Shown here piece after piece: positions 1 to 11,241 of a stretch of DNA of 64,000 bases (its first letter is position 1; each line of letters starts with the position of its first letter). Under the pieces are notes generated by a model. It was not told the DNA's origin. It ran no database searches and saw only the letters and a program-made list of their open reading frames with translations. Source of the DNA: Lytechinus pictus (lineage: Eukaryota > Echinodermata > Echinoidea > Temnopleuroida > Toxopneustidae); the NCBI RefSeq assembly GCF_037042905.1, contig NC_087247.1:58799920-58863919 (forward strand), read 5' to 3'. Position numbers and translations under genes: made by a program.

Positions 1-1469
1 TTAACATGTGTAGAACAACCTCTAGGTATGACTTTTTTTCTTGTCAGAGAAACTTTGCCAAATGATACAAGTTGTGAAAGCATGTTGAATGTTTGGTCAT
101 ATGTGAATTAACACACTCCATTTACTAATTAAATTGGATGATAATTATCTCTTTTTCTTGTCTTGATGGAAGGAAGCACTTTTTACATAATGAGAGCTGA
201 CGATGTTTGAAGACTAGATCCAAATGCCATATAAATCTTATGGTAGATGCAATATAAAAATGTAATAAATGACACATAATATGGTATCCCCTTATAATAG
301 TTACTAGAGGGCTGAACAAATCCCATGGCATTGAAATTGAATGGATTGACTAAAAGTGCATAGAAATGTGGGTTCTGCCATTTTCTTTATTTCAGAAATA
401 GTCATTGTATGTAATGCCTTCTGCATAAATAAAAAGAATGAAAAGTTAACCCTTTCAATATAAATTAACGTGGATGAATGAAATATTTAAATGCTAATAT
501 ACTTGTTATATAATATAAGTTTGTTCCATGTTATGTTCAATAGTGTATAAATAAGGGCATTCTCAGAAATAAGACATTCATGTAAGATATCTATGTCTTT
601 GTAAACTTTGTACTGAGTAAACCTTTCTACAATAATACATTCCTGAGTCAAATCTTCCATCTTTCATTTTATCACAAGTCAATATTGTATATAGGCTTCT
701 CTGGCACCTTTCTTCCTAATAAAATGAAATTGTAAAAAACATGTACTCGTATATCTTGGAAATGTATGTATTCAGAGTTACAGTGCATATTAGTGTTATC
801 AAGTTACACTATCTTCTTTGTGTACATATTTAATAGGGCTATTCACAGATTGGACATTAATTATGTAGCTATATAAATATTAATGTTCATTATCACCAAA
901 AGAGAATGTATTTATGTGCAAGGTTCTTTAATGCTGCCACCTCGTCATTAAAAATGGAAGTATTGATGACATTGGTGAATTTCCTATTGTTCACATTCAA
1001 ATGCAATAATCCCATTGAATAACATGGATTTAAAGCTAAATGAAAGTAGTTGCAGTAAAACACTGATTTCGTGAGAAAGTCTGTAAAACCAAGGTTAAGT
1101 ATTACTATATCATCGTGGATCTAGATCTGGTACAGTTACATAAACTGAACTTTGTGAAATCATAAAATCTAAGCTGAAAAACGATCACACTGAAGATCGC
1201 CAACACAGATAGGCATACGTGGGACAGTGTATATTATTATTGCTGGAAATAAAGACCCGACAGAAGTGCCCGAATCCGCGCTTATTTTGCTTATTTCTCA
1301 GCAATTACACAATTTCTTCCAGAATTCTTTGGCACATATATTTTATTCATACAGACACTTGGGTGGTCATTATATTGGATTCTGTAAAAAGTCATTTTGA
1401 GATCGTTACCACAACTAGCATTTATCTTTAATGTGAAATATGTGCTATGTAACATATTGCTCTCCTATA
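1..1469. other. Non-coding, AT-rich, nothing recognised
   Basis: I see no supported gene, RNA or repeat boundary here. Short open frames of 60-70 codons have no recognisable motif and no splice sites that extend them. Confidence 0.5.
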
Positions 1470-1998
1470 CAGTGCGTCCCATAAAGAAGGAAACACATTT
1501 TCAGAGATAAATTTCACAATTATTATGTATGTTTTTATTTTGAATTTGATACTTACGGTAAGAGTGGAATCTAATCTCTAATTTTAGACCAGCAGCTTAG
1601 CCAATCATTCACACATGGCAGATTACAAACGAAAGATATCAAGGCCTATCAGAAATGCTTTGCGAAGAAACCCACATGTGAATGTGAATCCACTGTCATT
1701 TCAGAGATCAGTGAGAGAACTTAAATACAAAGAAATGCTAATGAGCCAATCGTCGAATAAGCACAGTTGTCGTATCACAAACCAATCTTGTTCAATTTTT
1801 CTGCGCAACATGATTTTGACATTAAAATTTCAAACTCATCTTGCTCATTAATGTGTGAAGTGTTCATCACATATTAGCAATCAAAATGTAGAGGAATATT
1901 TGAATTGTATGATGATGTAAATGAAACATCATAATAAATTTGCCTTTGAAGAAAAAAAGATCTGAGAATCCCGGTTTCCTTTTTTCTGGAATGCACTG
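1470..1998. mobile_element. Tc1/mariner-like non-autonomous element (MITE)
   Basis: The ends are inverted repeats: the left end begins CAGTGCGTCCCATAAAGAAG and the right end, read inward on the minus strand, begins CAGTGCATTCCAGAAAAAAG; both continue into GGAAAC. The element is flanked by TA on both sides (1468-1469 and 1999-2000), the target duplication of the Tc1/mariner superfamily. The 529-bp length is too short for a transposase. A 78-codon open frame inside (1615-1851, plus strand) is rich in Arg/Lys and could be a remnant of a DNA-binding region, but I could not place it in a family. Confidence 0.75.
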
Positions 1999-2000
1999 TA

Positions 2001-4480
2001 TAGTTGATATGATAAATCAAATTTTTGTAAAACAAGAAATATACTTTACTATGTAAAAGCTCAATGAGAGTATTGTTTTGTAAATCTAGACCCATGTAAG
2101 GGTAAAAGGATACTAAGAAGCATAAATTTCTTCTTTTTAGAGCTAGTGCAATTACTCATCTATGGCCTGCTGTATATGATAAGTTTACCATAAATGAAAA
2201 CAATGCTCAACAACAAGTTTCCATGTTCCAACTTTCCATGGATGGTTATTAAAGTTCCATAGTAATAACTTTTATAATGCACTTGGGTCAGGTATACAAG
2301 TGCAATGGTGGCTTAACCCAGCTCTAATGAACGGAGGATAGTATACTTTTTGCTGTAACTATTGTTTTATTTTTTCTATATACTGTTTCTCTCTTACTCT
2401 CTTCCTCTCCCTTTCAATTGGTAATAACATGTGATTGTATATTCTTCTTGTAAATGTATTATCTATTATAATGTATTGATAAATGTATAAGTGATCAATA
2501 AAATGTTTAGAATTGGTATTGTATCAAGAGGCCTGTTTTCTATAATTGTCTTTGTGTTCATATAATACAGCTAATCCATTGCCAGAAACAGATTTCAGAA
2601 AATAATAATTAAGTCATCGCGGTTTCCAGCTGGAGTTGTGTATTTTATTTGTCTCAAAAATATCACAAATATTTCCATATCATAGACGAGTACAATAAAT
2701 TGAAATAGTATAACAAACATATTGTTATCTGAAATAAAACTTTCAACATTGAAAAGATGCATTATTATAAACCAACACATTTGGATATCACCCACAAAGA
2801 GGATAACTATAGATCTTTAAAAGATAAGTAGCTAGCTATCCATCACCACTGAAAAACAAAGATTATATATGCAAACTGAAATCTTTAAACTGTTTTTTAT
2901 TTCTCGACACTTCACTTAACTTTCTAATTAACAAAACCTGATGTGCAATATCATGCCATTACACAGTCTCAATAGTAATCATCAAGAAAGTTAGACAATA
3001 GAAGTACAGTATTATAATTACCATGTTTTCTTTTGTTGAGTGAGGGCAGTATTGATCTACAAGGGTTGAATAAGAAAGAATGCCCATTGAGTGACATAGT
3101 GCATCTTTTGATTGATTTATAGAGTACATCTATTCCAGAATTAAAATGATTGTACCTTGAATATTTTCCCCATAGAATATTGAAGAATTAAAACTCAAAT
3201 TGATCAGAATCTTGGTTGTGGGCAATTCCAAGGAAACGGAGTGACATTCAGAAACAAATTTTAGCATACAAACAAATTTATCACCCATATTTGAATCGTT
3301 ATTTGCAAAGAAATGGTACCTGACAGTTCTTGAAACCCACTTATAAAAACAATAACATTTGTTTCAGTAATCCACTTAATTAATGAGATATGAATATTCA
3401 TAAACATGGTTACGGAGTGAAAGAGTATGGACATGCATTTTTAGGATAAAACATATCACTCAAACTCTGTGAACTTTAAATGGCTATAACAAGTTATTGA
3501 TTAGATTCTCTGTTGTTCTAGCTATAATATGCTGCACTACATTAATAAATTGGTGTATTATTTTGTTAATTACGACTTAAAATGTAAACCCATACCCGGT
3601 TACGGTTACAGTGACATCTGAAATATCCACACACAAGCAATGTAAAATGAACTTAACGGTATATTTGAAAAAAATTCTTCTAATATGATGTAAAATAATG
3701 ACCTTCAGATTATCCAAAAGAAAATTGTACAAAATACCAAATAATTTTCTCTTAAATTGAAATGAAGTAAAAAAATATATATATATGTAGTCCCATGTAT
3801 AGAATCTTGGTTTGGTTTGGATTCTTCTATAAGGAGATGTGTAAGAATTTTTTTTTTTTAATGGCTAATTATGATCCCCTTTTTTTTTTTTTGAAATTCC
3901 TTATGGGTTTTGATAGAAAAATTTCATCCAGATTTGAAATAGAGCCAATATAAATTTTTTGAAAATGTCCACTTTTGCTTGGAATCACCTGGCCAAGCCT
4001 TGAAATAAGCAGGCGCTGAGCACAAATTCGCGCTCATAAAGCCATCAATTGCGCCCATAAAGCCCCCAAATCATCAAAATTTTGACGACCGGGCACAAAT
4101 ATTTTCCAGGTAATTGCGGCCGCCGTGAGTGAGCAGTGAAGCCATATCATACATGTAATTTAAATATCTGAAAAGCCAAAATCAAGTAACTTTCAATTTA
4201 CGATAAGCACAGTTTCAAATTGCCAAGTGCGTCTTTTTTTCTGTACCATAAAAAGTGAGCTACGTCCGTCTTTTTTCTCCTGTAATACATGTGCGCGCGT
4301 GCTTCCAGTAGCGGTTTTTCCATACTTCACCATGTGCAATTTCTAATGCACACATTTCCAGTTGGGATATCACAATTCTGCGATATAGTAATTCGAATTG
4401 CACAGGAGATAAATCCCTGTTCACAGCACATACGATGTGCGAGTCTTTTATCCTCACAGTCGCCGACTTTGCTTGTCAAA
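2001..4480. other. Non-coding stretch without recognised features
   Basis: AT-rich sequence with no convincing exon. Homopolymer T runs lie near 3850 and 3880. An AATAAA at about 2498 could be a polyadenylation signal, but no coding sequence leads into it. The 3950-4110 stretch is richer in GC and shows no motif I recognise. Confidence 0.4.
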
Positions 4481-4484
4481 ACGT

Positions 4485-4575
4485 AGACCAAAATCTTCAG
4501 TCTCTGTATTTTGGTTGTTCCGCTGAACTACATTGGCTCCACTCACCATACATAGACTGAAGAGCTTGGAGGCCC
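4485..4575. repeat. Copy of a dispersed repeat also present at 34033-34143
   Basis: The sequence around AGACCAAAATCTTCAGTCTC followed by TGTTCCGCTGAAC is matched, in reverse complement and with about 15 percent divergence by eye, by the segment just before 34143 in FBXO7 intron 1. It lies upstream of a Cys-rich reading frame that starts at 5013. It may be a terminal or promoter part of a mobile family; the family is unknown. Confidence 0.45.
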
Positions 4576-5012
4576 GTACGTACAGCAAACATATAAGTGA
4601 ACTAACGTTTTATAGGTCGCGATTTAAAACTGTTTTTAAGCGAAATTTAGTTTCATGGTTTCCATTATCAAGAAAATGTAAATAACTTAAGTAATTGCGT
4701 ACCTTGGACCGGAGTTATTGAAAAAAATCCTCTGGATGATTGAGAAATCTTTCATCTAAGACATTTTCACCTGAGCTGACGTTTTTTTTTGCAAGTTGCC
4801 ATCTTGAATGACGTCATTATCGTTATTAACTTTTTAATGTCTCAATATATCGCGATTATAACTAGTATCGTTTGTCTTCGTGTAGTGTAGTGTATCGTAT
4901 CGTATTATTGTATTCGTATATTGCCTTGTAGGAGTGCTGGTGGTAATTCAATTGTTAAACTGATTGCTGGTGGTAATTTTGTTATTTGATTCATTAATTT
5001 ATTTTAGTAATT

Positions 5013-5208
5013 ATGGAGGACTACTGGTGTTGTAATTGTGACTGTAATTTGACTGATTATCCTAAAAGAAGAACTTTAAATGCAAAAATGAATCACAGAG
5101 ATTACACAACTGCTGATGGAATCAAATCATTAGGAATTGAAATGACCCCCGATCAAGGATAAAAAAATTCATTTGCGACAGATGCTGCAAAATAATTTTG
5201 AAATTAGC
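5013..5208 (+). pseudogene. Cys-rich (zinc-binding-like) N-terminal fragment, frameshifted
   Basis: An ATG at 5013 opens 49 codons starting MEDYWCCNCDC and ends in TAA at 5160-5162, next to a run of seven A residues. In another frame just after the A run the sequence reads FICDRCCKII and stops soon after. Two CxxC-type pairs about 45 residues apart resemble N-terminal zinc-binding modules seen in many uncharacterised, transposon-like proteins of marine invertebrates (family memory, not a search). A one- or two-base change in the A run would explain the break. The next plausible exon is at 5276-5419. I read this as a decayed mobile-element gene; the function is unknown. Confidence 0.4.
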
Positions 5209-5275
5209 CTGAAGTAATTCAAGTGTAATAAAAAATAAATCAAAATTAAAGAAAATCAGTAAAATCAATGTCTAC

Positions 5276-5419
5276 TTGGGGAGGAAGGTGAAGGTGAACA
5301 GTGTCCATGCATCACCATTTCTTCGAAGGAAACGGAGACGATTGACGTCAAGCCCACATGCACAGACACCCCTTCAAAAAAAAGATGTGACAACACAAAC
5401 ACAACCAGACAAACGGGGG
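5276..5419 (+). pseudogene. Candidate exon of a basic, Ser/Thr/Pro-rich linker
   Basis: The frame contains NSVHASPFLRRKRRRL followed by a stretch with TQTQPDKRG. It meets a good splice donor, GGG|GTAAGT, at 5419/5420. The composition resembles a low-complexity linker, and the position after the Cys-rich fragment suggests the same broken gene. No domain is visible, and a BEL/Pao fragment begins only 130 bp downstream, so the unit is disrupted. Confidence 0.3.
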
Positions 5420-5549
5420 GTAAGTTTCTGTTTAAATCACACATTCCGAGACTTGATTGTCCATAGACACATTAAACTACTTTTTACTGTGCCCAAAATG
5501 AAGAGATAAGACAATCAGGTCAAATGATAAAAATAGAGAATCAAATTAA

Positions 5550-5804
5550 AAGCGCCAGAAATGGACAAATCCCCAAAGAAATCTCCAAGTAGGAGATGTA
5601 GTACTGGTTGTTGACCAGGAGGTACCGCGTGTGAAATGGCCTCTGGCTGTTGTGACTGCAGCTGCTCTGGATGCGGATGGTTTGGTCAGGTAAGTGCATG
5701 TACGAGTAGGAAATGGCAACCTTGACAGGATGGGTCGACCCAAGAAGAAGGCATCTGAATACTGGAGGCCAATACAAAAGGTTGTTTTATTGTTGAACTG
5801 TTAG
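5550..5804 (+). pseudogene. BEL/Pao retrotransposon: C-terminal part of integrase region (DUF5641-like)
   Basis: The frame reads RQKWTNPQRNLQVGDVVLV, then PRVKWPLAVV and DADGLVR, ending with YWRPIQKVVLL before a TAG. The signature (WxxxxxNLQxGDVVLV, then PRxxWPLxxV, then DGxVR and a closing P-x-K-x-VxLL) is that of the domain after the integrase core of BEL/Pao pol proteins. An in-frame TAA follows DGLVR, so the copy is dead. No integrase core lies directly upstream, so this is an isolated 3' pol fragment. It reads in the same direction as the Ty3/gypsy relic at 7.9 kb but belongs to a different order. Confidence 0.75.
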
Positions 5805-6989
5805 GCTTCATGCAAGTGTGCTCATGTTATTTGCAATAAGCATGTGAATTAGGTTAAAGTTTTTTAAGGGCTTAATGGGGTCTTTAGGCCATGCAGCTGC
5901 ACTCGAGTTTGCTTGATTTGTTGGGATGTGCGATGTATTTTGATTTTACCTTTTTGAAAGATTTATACATAGTTTGAGTGTCATGTGTTGTACATGCAGT
6001 TGTACAGTTTGTTTAATGCTCACAGTGCCAAGCCTTGTAGACCCTATTGGTTTGCTACACATCTACATGCCTGTATGCTAATGAAAGTGTTAAATTTGAA
6101 TGTAATAGCTCGATTGCACAATATGTATAGTTCATTGTGGTTTCATAGGTATGGAGTTTTTTTTTTTAATCTGTGGAAATTACTTTCAACTCAAGTTTGT
6201 TGGTAATTTAGCTTTGCACGTATAATGGTTCAGGTATTAAGATAAAAGTAATTTGGTGGGAGTGCAGCGATCCACATTCCATACCTTGCATAATTTCATC
6301 TGGCACTTCATAGTTTACGTAGCAACAAAAAAAGTAGAAAGAAAATATGTAGGGTTGTAACCCAAACTTCTAAGATTCAAGGTTATCCTTGGTTAGTTCC
6401 TGAAATACAGATTACAAGAGGCACAGTGGTATGTTTAAAATTATCTCATTAATTGTTCGAGTCAAAGGCAAATTGATTTCTAATGAATGTGTTGAAGATT
6501 TATAAGACATTTGTGCCAATCGCTTGTAACGCAGTGATTATCTTTACACGCGAACGTACAATACAGAAAGAACGCATAGTGAATTAGATTTATGTTATTG
6601 ATCTGTACAGTATTTTGTGATAAGGCATGCCTTTAGTGATGTTATTGTCAGTGAAAAGCTTAAGACTCATTATACGGATAACTAAGCTACAATACTTACC
6701 TTAGTGTTATACTGCATTTTTTGGATTACAGATAGGATTGATATCATTATAAGGCAACACAAATTACAAATATTGATGGTTTGAATTCAAGTGTGATGCA
6801 AGTATTACATTTTACCAATCAAGGTAAAGTATACTTTTCAATGATTATATTATATTATGCATATGCCTGAAGTATTTTATTTGGACACAAATTAAATATT
6901 TTTTTATTTTACTGAATTAATAGGGAAGTATGAATGATATGAACAGAGATTTTTGTTTGGGTTTATCATTGCCAGCTTTCTGGGAATAA
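5805..6989. other. Non-coding stretch, nothing recognised
   Basis: AT-rich sequence after the BEL/Pao fragment. I see no exon, TIR or tandem repeat. Part of it could be a decayed LTR of that fragment, but no LTR ends can be defined. Confidence 0.4.
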
Positions 6990-7039
6990 AGGTCCAACAT
7001 ATCTACTTCAGATACGCCATACTTACCTATTCCCTTAAA

Positions 7040-7292
7040 TGCCATTCGATCGCCATGCTCGAAAACACCGGCAAAAATAAACTTCTATAAAAGAAGAGTC
7101 TGCAATGCAGAAAAGAGCTCCGTACGACAAGGTGGGAAACCCCGCCTGTACTATAAATACCCCTCGTGTGCGGCTCACTTCCTCTTTCTTTTGCCGGTGC
7201 CCGAACCGAAAAGTCATGGCGCTAACGCTCTTAAGAGTTTAATACATACACCTGAATCTTGACAAAAAAACCGAGGTCTAAGAACCCAGTTC
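7040..7292 (+). promoter_or_regulatory. LTR-like promoter region with TATA box
   Basis: A consensus TATAAATA lies at 7152-7159, inside a segment that is more GC-rich than its surroundings. A Ty3/gypsy reverse-transcriptase relic on the same strand begins about 650 bp downstream. This is the arrangement of a 5' LTR with U3 and TATA box followed by leader and gag. Neither TG/CA LTR ends nor a primer-binding site can be fixed, so the LTR reading is inference. Confidence 0.4.
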
Positions 7293-7778
7293 TTGTCAGT
7301 TCACAGGGTTTGCATAAAAACGGAGGAAAGAAAATCAAAGTTAAAGTTAAATAAAGTTAAAGCAAAGTCCGGAGGAGGGTTAGGATTGAAAGTCCCTCCC
7401 AAGAACAAGACCCCCTCCAAAACTAAATCCAAGGGGAAAGCCCCAAAGGACTCCATTCATGAGAGGGGAAGTAACCCTGTTCAGGACCCTCATGTAAAAT
7501 CAGGGCGGAGCAAGGCCCCGATCAAAGCTCAGCCAAAAGCTAGGCCCACATCAGCCAATAAGGATGAGGATAATTTCCCTGCCAGGATGTCCGTGACTTT
7601 GCTGTGTAAAATAGAGGGGGCTGAGTGTCCTAAGGACGACCGTGTGGAGAAATACAACACAATTCCCGTAGAGAAAATCAAGATGGATCAGGGAGATGCA
7701 CAGAGAGACGAGTCGGTTTTTCATCCCTCTCAGGACTCTGAAATTGCCTCAGTTTCCTGGTTTTTGAAAATGTTCTAG
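7293..7778 (+). CDS. Lys/Pro-rich open frame, possible gag or pre-pol part of the adjacent retroelement
   Basis: A 161-codon open frame starts MSVHRVCIKTEERKSK and is strongly basic in its first half (KVPPKNKTPSKTKSKGKAP). It lies between the LTR-like TATA region and the gypsy RT relic and reads in the same direction. I see no zinc knuckle (CCHC) and no retroviral protease DTG/DSG motif. It could be the C-terminal part of gag or the region before RT. An open frame this long in decayed DNA may be chance survival. Confidence 0.4.
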   Translation: MSVHRVCIKTEERKSKLKLNKVKAKSGGGLGLKVPPKNKTPSKTKSKGKAPKDSIHERGSNPVQDPHVKSGRSKAPIKAQPKARPTSANKDEDNFPARMSVTLLCKIEGAECPKDDRVEKYNTIPVEKIKMDQGDAQRDESVFHPSQDSEIASVSWFLKMF

Positions 7779-7944
7779 GCTGCTCAGAAATGTTTGGATC
7801 AACAACCGATTGCAGGCAACCCAAGCGCCCCTGCTGAGAAAACGTGACATGGACAGCCATACTCGGGCGAGAAGCCCGAGCTCTCAGCGGTCGCAGCAGA
7901 CCTTGTATGCCTTGTCTAAACCAGAACTGACTACTCTTTATTAA

Positions 7945-8672
7945 GTCGCAAACATTTGCATTGACCCCAAGACCCCTCAACAAAGCCTTGCAAAGGGAGA
8001 TTCATCGATTGCCGGTCATGGAAGACACCCTTCCTGAGCTGACAAAATCCAGTCTTTTACAATTTCAATTTGAGATCAGGTTATCTCTATTGTGAGCTTG
8101 ATGACGAGAGTAGTTACCTAACGACAATGAACACCCCGTTTGGGAGATACAGGTGAAAGAGACTACCTTTTGGTCTCAATGTGTCCACATAAATATTCCA
8201 AAAGAAGCTGCAAGTGGGCTTTAGATGGTCTTGATGGAATAGAGTGTGTCGCTGATATTATTCTGTTTGGTGTAGGTGACACTGAAGAGCAAGCAGAGAA
8301 GGACCATGATCATAAACTAGAAACTTAATCCGAAGAAGTTGGTGCTGAAGGCAACAAGCATTCCATTCCTGGGACACATAGTGACAAAGAACTGAAAGTG
8401 GACCCCGATAATGTCAAAGCTATCCTAGAGATACCCAACCCTGCAGAAGTGTAACGCCTTCAAGGAAGTGCTAACTACCTCGCAAAGTTTCTACTGACCT
8501 ATGTTGTCTGATGTGTTCGAACCAATGAGAAGACTCACACAAAGAGATGTCGATTAGGAATGGTCATCAGAACACGAGAAGGCAATGTCAAGGGTAAAGG
8601 TATTGTTGACCAGGGCTCCTGTCCTCACCAGACCAACCACTGACTATGCAATTTGTGATGGTTTCATAGATC
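7945..8672 (+). pseudogene. Ty3/gypsy retrotransposon reverse transcriptase / RNase H relic
   Basis: Fragments in several frames follow the order of a Ty3/gypsy RT: ICIDPK (near 7953), ELDDESSYLTTMNTPFGRY (from about 8094), LPFGL, a weakened catalytic box VADIIL (8248-8262) where active enzymes have a D-D pair, FLGHIV (about 8367), VDPDNVKAIL, NYLAKFL, and APVLTRP leading to the start of RNase H. In-frame stops and frameshifts fall between nearly all blocks, and the second catalytic aspartate is replaced. The copy is inactive. No integrase follows before 8800. Confidence 0.85.
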
Positions 8673-8679
8673 TGCAGGA

Positions 8680-9390
8680 ATGCCAGGCTAGGGGCTATAA
8701 AAACACTTACTGGGAACTTTGTCACAATATGTGAAATCAATGGCTTGCAAGGCAGATTACTGTGCTAGACGCAATGTTCCCGGAACCACCGTAGGTGGCC
8801 CAGCACTAAGGCTTTGACGGAACTCTCTCAATTACTTTCAAAGTAAAATAGTAAAATACGAAACAGCATACATCTGAGCCAAAAAGAGAATTCTATAATC
8901 TAATACACCCGTGACGTCACAAAGAACGTCATAGAGGACATCACATGTAAGATCACGTTTGGTTGCACATTCTTTCGTCTTCGGAAGCATCGTCTTCGAA
9001 AGTACCCATACACATCTCCAGCCAATGTAAGTACAGACACTATCCCAACATTTACTTCCAACATAAAAATCAGTAGGTGAGAAGATGCATTCCCCATATA
9101 GGTAATGCATCCTCTCACTGTCAGAATCCTTCATCAACAACATTCATTCTCCAAGCACAGAAACATAACACAAAATTATGTGCAACATCAAAATAGTTCA
9201 ACACATGTACAGTACATGCCTTCAGCATGCCTAACAAACACTGCATGTAGCCAAAGTAATTCTACCTGTTGATTTTGCTAACACTTCATCTTTTAATTAT
9301 TGTCCAACACTATCATTAACCTGTTACCAATACCCCCAAATCTTCATATCAGAAATTTGTTTTATATAGATTTCATTCTTTCTTATTCCA
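8680..9390. other. Non-coding stretch, nothing recognised
   Basis: Overlapping open frames on the minus strand between 8838 and 9143 have no recognisable domain and no convincing splice signals. I regard them as chance. Confidence 0.4.
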
Positions 9391-9391
9391 G

Positions 9392-10081
9392 ATATCACCA
9401 TGCTAGCACAATACCTTGAAAAAGGGTACCTTGATGCAGCAATAGCAATATTCAACCATCCCACGGTGACTAACATGACATTATCAGAGTCTTGACCACC
9501 ACATCAGAGAACACAAGGTTGACAGCCAAAGTGCTCCCAGTGAAGAAACCCAAGCCCAAAAAGTTAAAAAAAGATGGCATCAAATTTTCCAAAATAAAAA
9601 GACAGTATGACCGGCTTGTTCTACTGAGGTAAAATACATAACATTCTAACTACCAACCAATTGTTATCATTACTTTTATGTCAGTCAGCATGCTTGCCCT
9701 CTTAACACTACTTATGAACTAGAATTGTGAGGTCTATTGCGACAGAACACCTCTACTATGCTTGTCCATATCAAATATCGACATTGTAACATTACTTACT
9801 CACAGTTATAAGCACTATAAGTTTCACACACTACCTAAACATCTCTGTATCAATCTTTCAGAGAACTCACCAAAGGTGACCTCTTCTATCTCCTCATCAA
9901 AACATCAACGGACACAAGACAACTCTTCAAAATCCAGAACTACACTTGGATTGGAGCAACCGTTGGATTATTTGAGACTGAATACAACATAATGCTGAAC
10001 CACATTCCCATCATAAAGGACGATTCCACACTAGAACTTCAAAAATATCATAATTTCAAAATGCTTTCAATAAAGTCATAA
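9392..10081 (+). pseudogene. Two-exon C-terminal gene fragment of unknown family
   Basis: An acceptor, TTCTTATTCCAG, precedes 9392. The frame from 9394 includes MLAQYLEKGYLDAAIAIF and stops at 9494-9496. An overlapping frame, open from 9474, continues through a Lys-rich stretch (VKKPKPKKLKK) to a donor at 9628/9629. The second exon starts after CTTTCAG at 9862 and reads 72 codons (GDLFYLLIKTSTDTRQLF, then YTWIGATVGLFETEYNIM) to TAA at 10079-10081. The phases match: AG from exon A plus A from exon B make one Arg codon. A single-base shift near 9474-9490 would unite the two frames of exon A. An AATAAA at 10069-10074 overlaps the end of the frame, which is odd. I do not recognise the protein. 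Confidence 0.4.
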
Positions 10082-10629
10082 GTAGTGTAATATTTTACTA
10101 TGATACCTAAATTTTATGAAAATTATGAGTTTTAACCACAGGTGAAGTCAGATATATTTTTTGGGGGGAAAAAATAGAATTTTCAATTTTCAATAATTTT
10201 GCTAATTAAATAGTCAAGTAAAAACACTGCCTGATACGAGAAGATTGAAAATATTGCAGGTCAATGGAATAATGTATCATTGATGGTTCCAAATAATATC
10301 TACAACATTTTCATGATCCATAATAGGGGCAGCCCTGATTTTTCGGAACCTATTTTTGGCAATGTCCCGTACGACATATGAAAATGCAAAAGTTTTCCTA
10401 CAATTTTATTTTTGATGATGCAATTTCGCAATATCAGTTTCTCTATCTTTGACCCATGGGTGATCAATTTATCCCATAAGGATCTAATTACTGCCCTTCA
10501 TTTTTCAATAATTGTCCTATTAAAAGTTGTCCCATACGACACACAATATATACTGCATTTAATTGCAGGATTTGGATTCAGAAACTATAAATAGTAGGCC
10601 TATTTTAATTTAAGTAATTGATTTGACAT

Positions 10630-10830
10630 AAAGTGCTGTGTGCTGTGCTGTACTGTGCTGCACTCGACCCAGGTGAGGTGAATGGGTACCCGGCAGAATT
10701 ATTCCTTGCATGCACTGAGCGCCGGTGATGGTAGCTCGAGCTAAAGCCGGGGAAATAATAGCAGCGCTTTGTATCCTTAGGCAAAAAGCGCTTTATAAAT
10801 CCAGCTATTATTATTATTATTATTATTATA
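10630..10830 (+). mobile_element. SINE-like element with (ATT)n tail
   Basis: The segment runs from a CTGTGCTG-rich start through GACCCAGGTGAGGTGAATGG and GAGCTAAAGCCGGGG to AGCGCTTTATAAATCCAGC and an ATT microsatellite (10806-10829). A GC-rich body ending in a short simple tail is the form of a SINE. I recall similar segments as dispersed in echinoderm and other marine invertebrate genomes, but I did not search. Pol III A and B boxes are not clear. Confidence 0.5.
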
Positions 10831-11179
10831 AATTGAACTGAAAAAAATACTTTTTATCTCAATAGAACATGAAATAGGTGATTCTAACCATTTTAATTGA
10901 CTTCATGTAGGCGTAATCTCTTGTGAATCCCTTCAGCTAAACTGGTGATTTTCACTGGTCAGAGCAGGTTAATTTCTTTGTCATTGAGCATGAAAAGTAA
11001 ACCTTTATAATTGATTCACCCTAGCCTTTAAGATGACTTCCTCTTGCATGCTAATGTTAAATTATTATAAGATGTAAAACAAAAATTACATATCAATCAT
11101 CTATTTGGACTTTCCTAGATGATCACTAATTTTTTATATACAGTATTGAAACTCCTCACTTTTTTCAAGTTGTAAAAAT

Positions 11180-11241
11180 AAATCTGGAAAATAAGACAAA
11201 CCATGTTGTTCAAAAAAAATCTGGAAAATAAGACAAACCAT
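11180..11241. repeat. Short direct duplication
   Basis: The phrase ATCTGGAAAATAAGACAAAC, followed by CAT, occurs twice about 38 bp apart. It is a small local duplication with no sign of function. Confidence 0.6.

Noticed and set aside
7035-7217. Minus-strand 60-codon frame over the TATA region
   Set aside because: It lies antisense to the LTR-like promoter and shows no protein signature.
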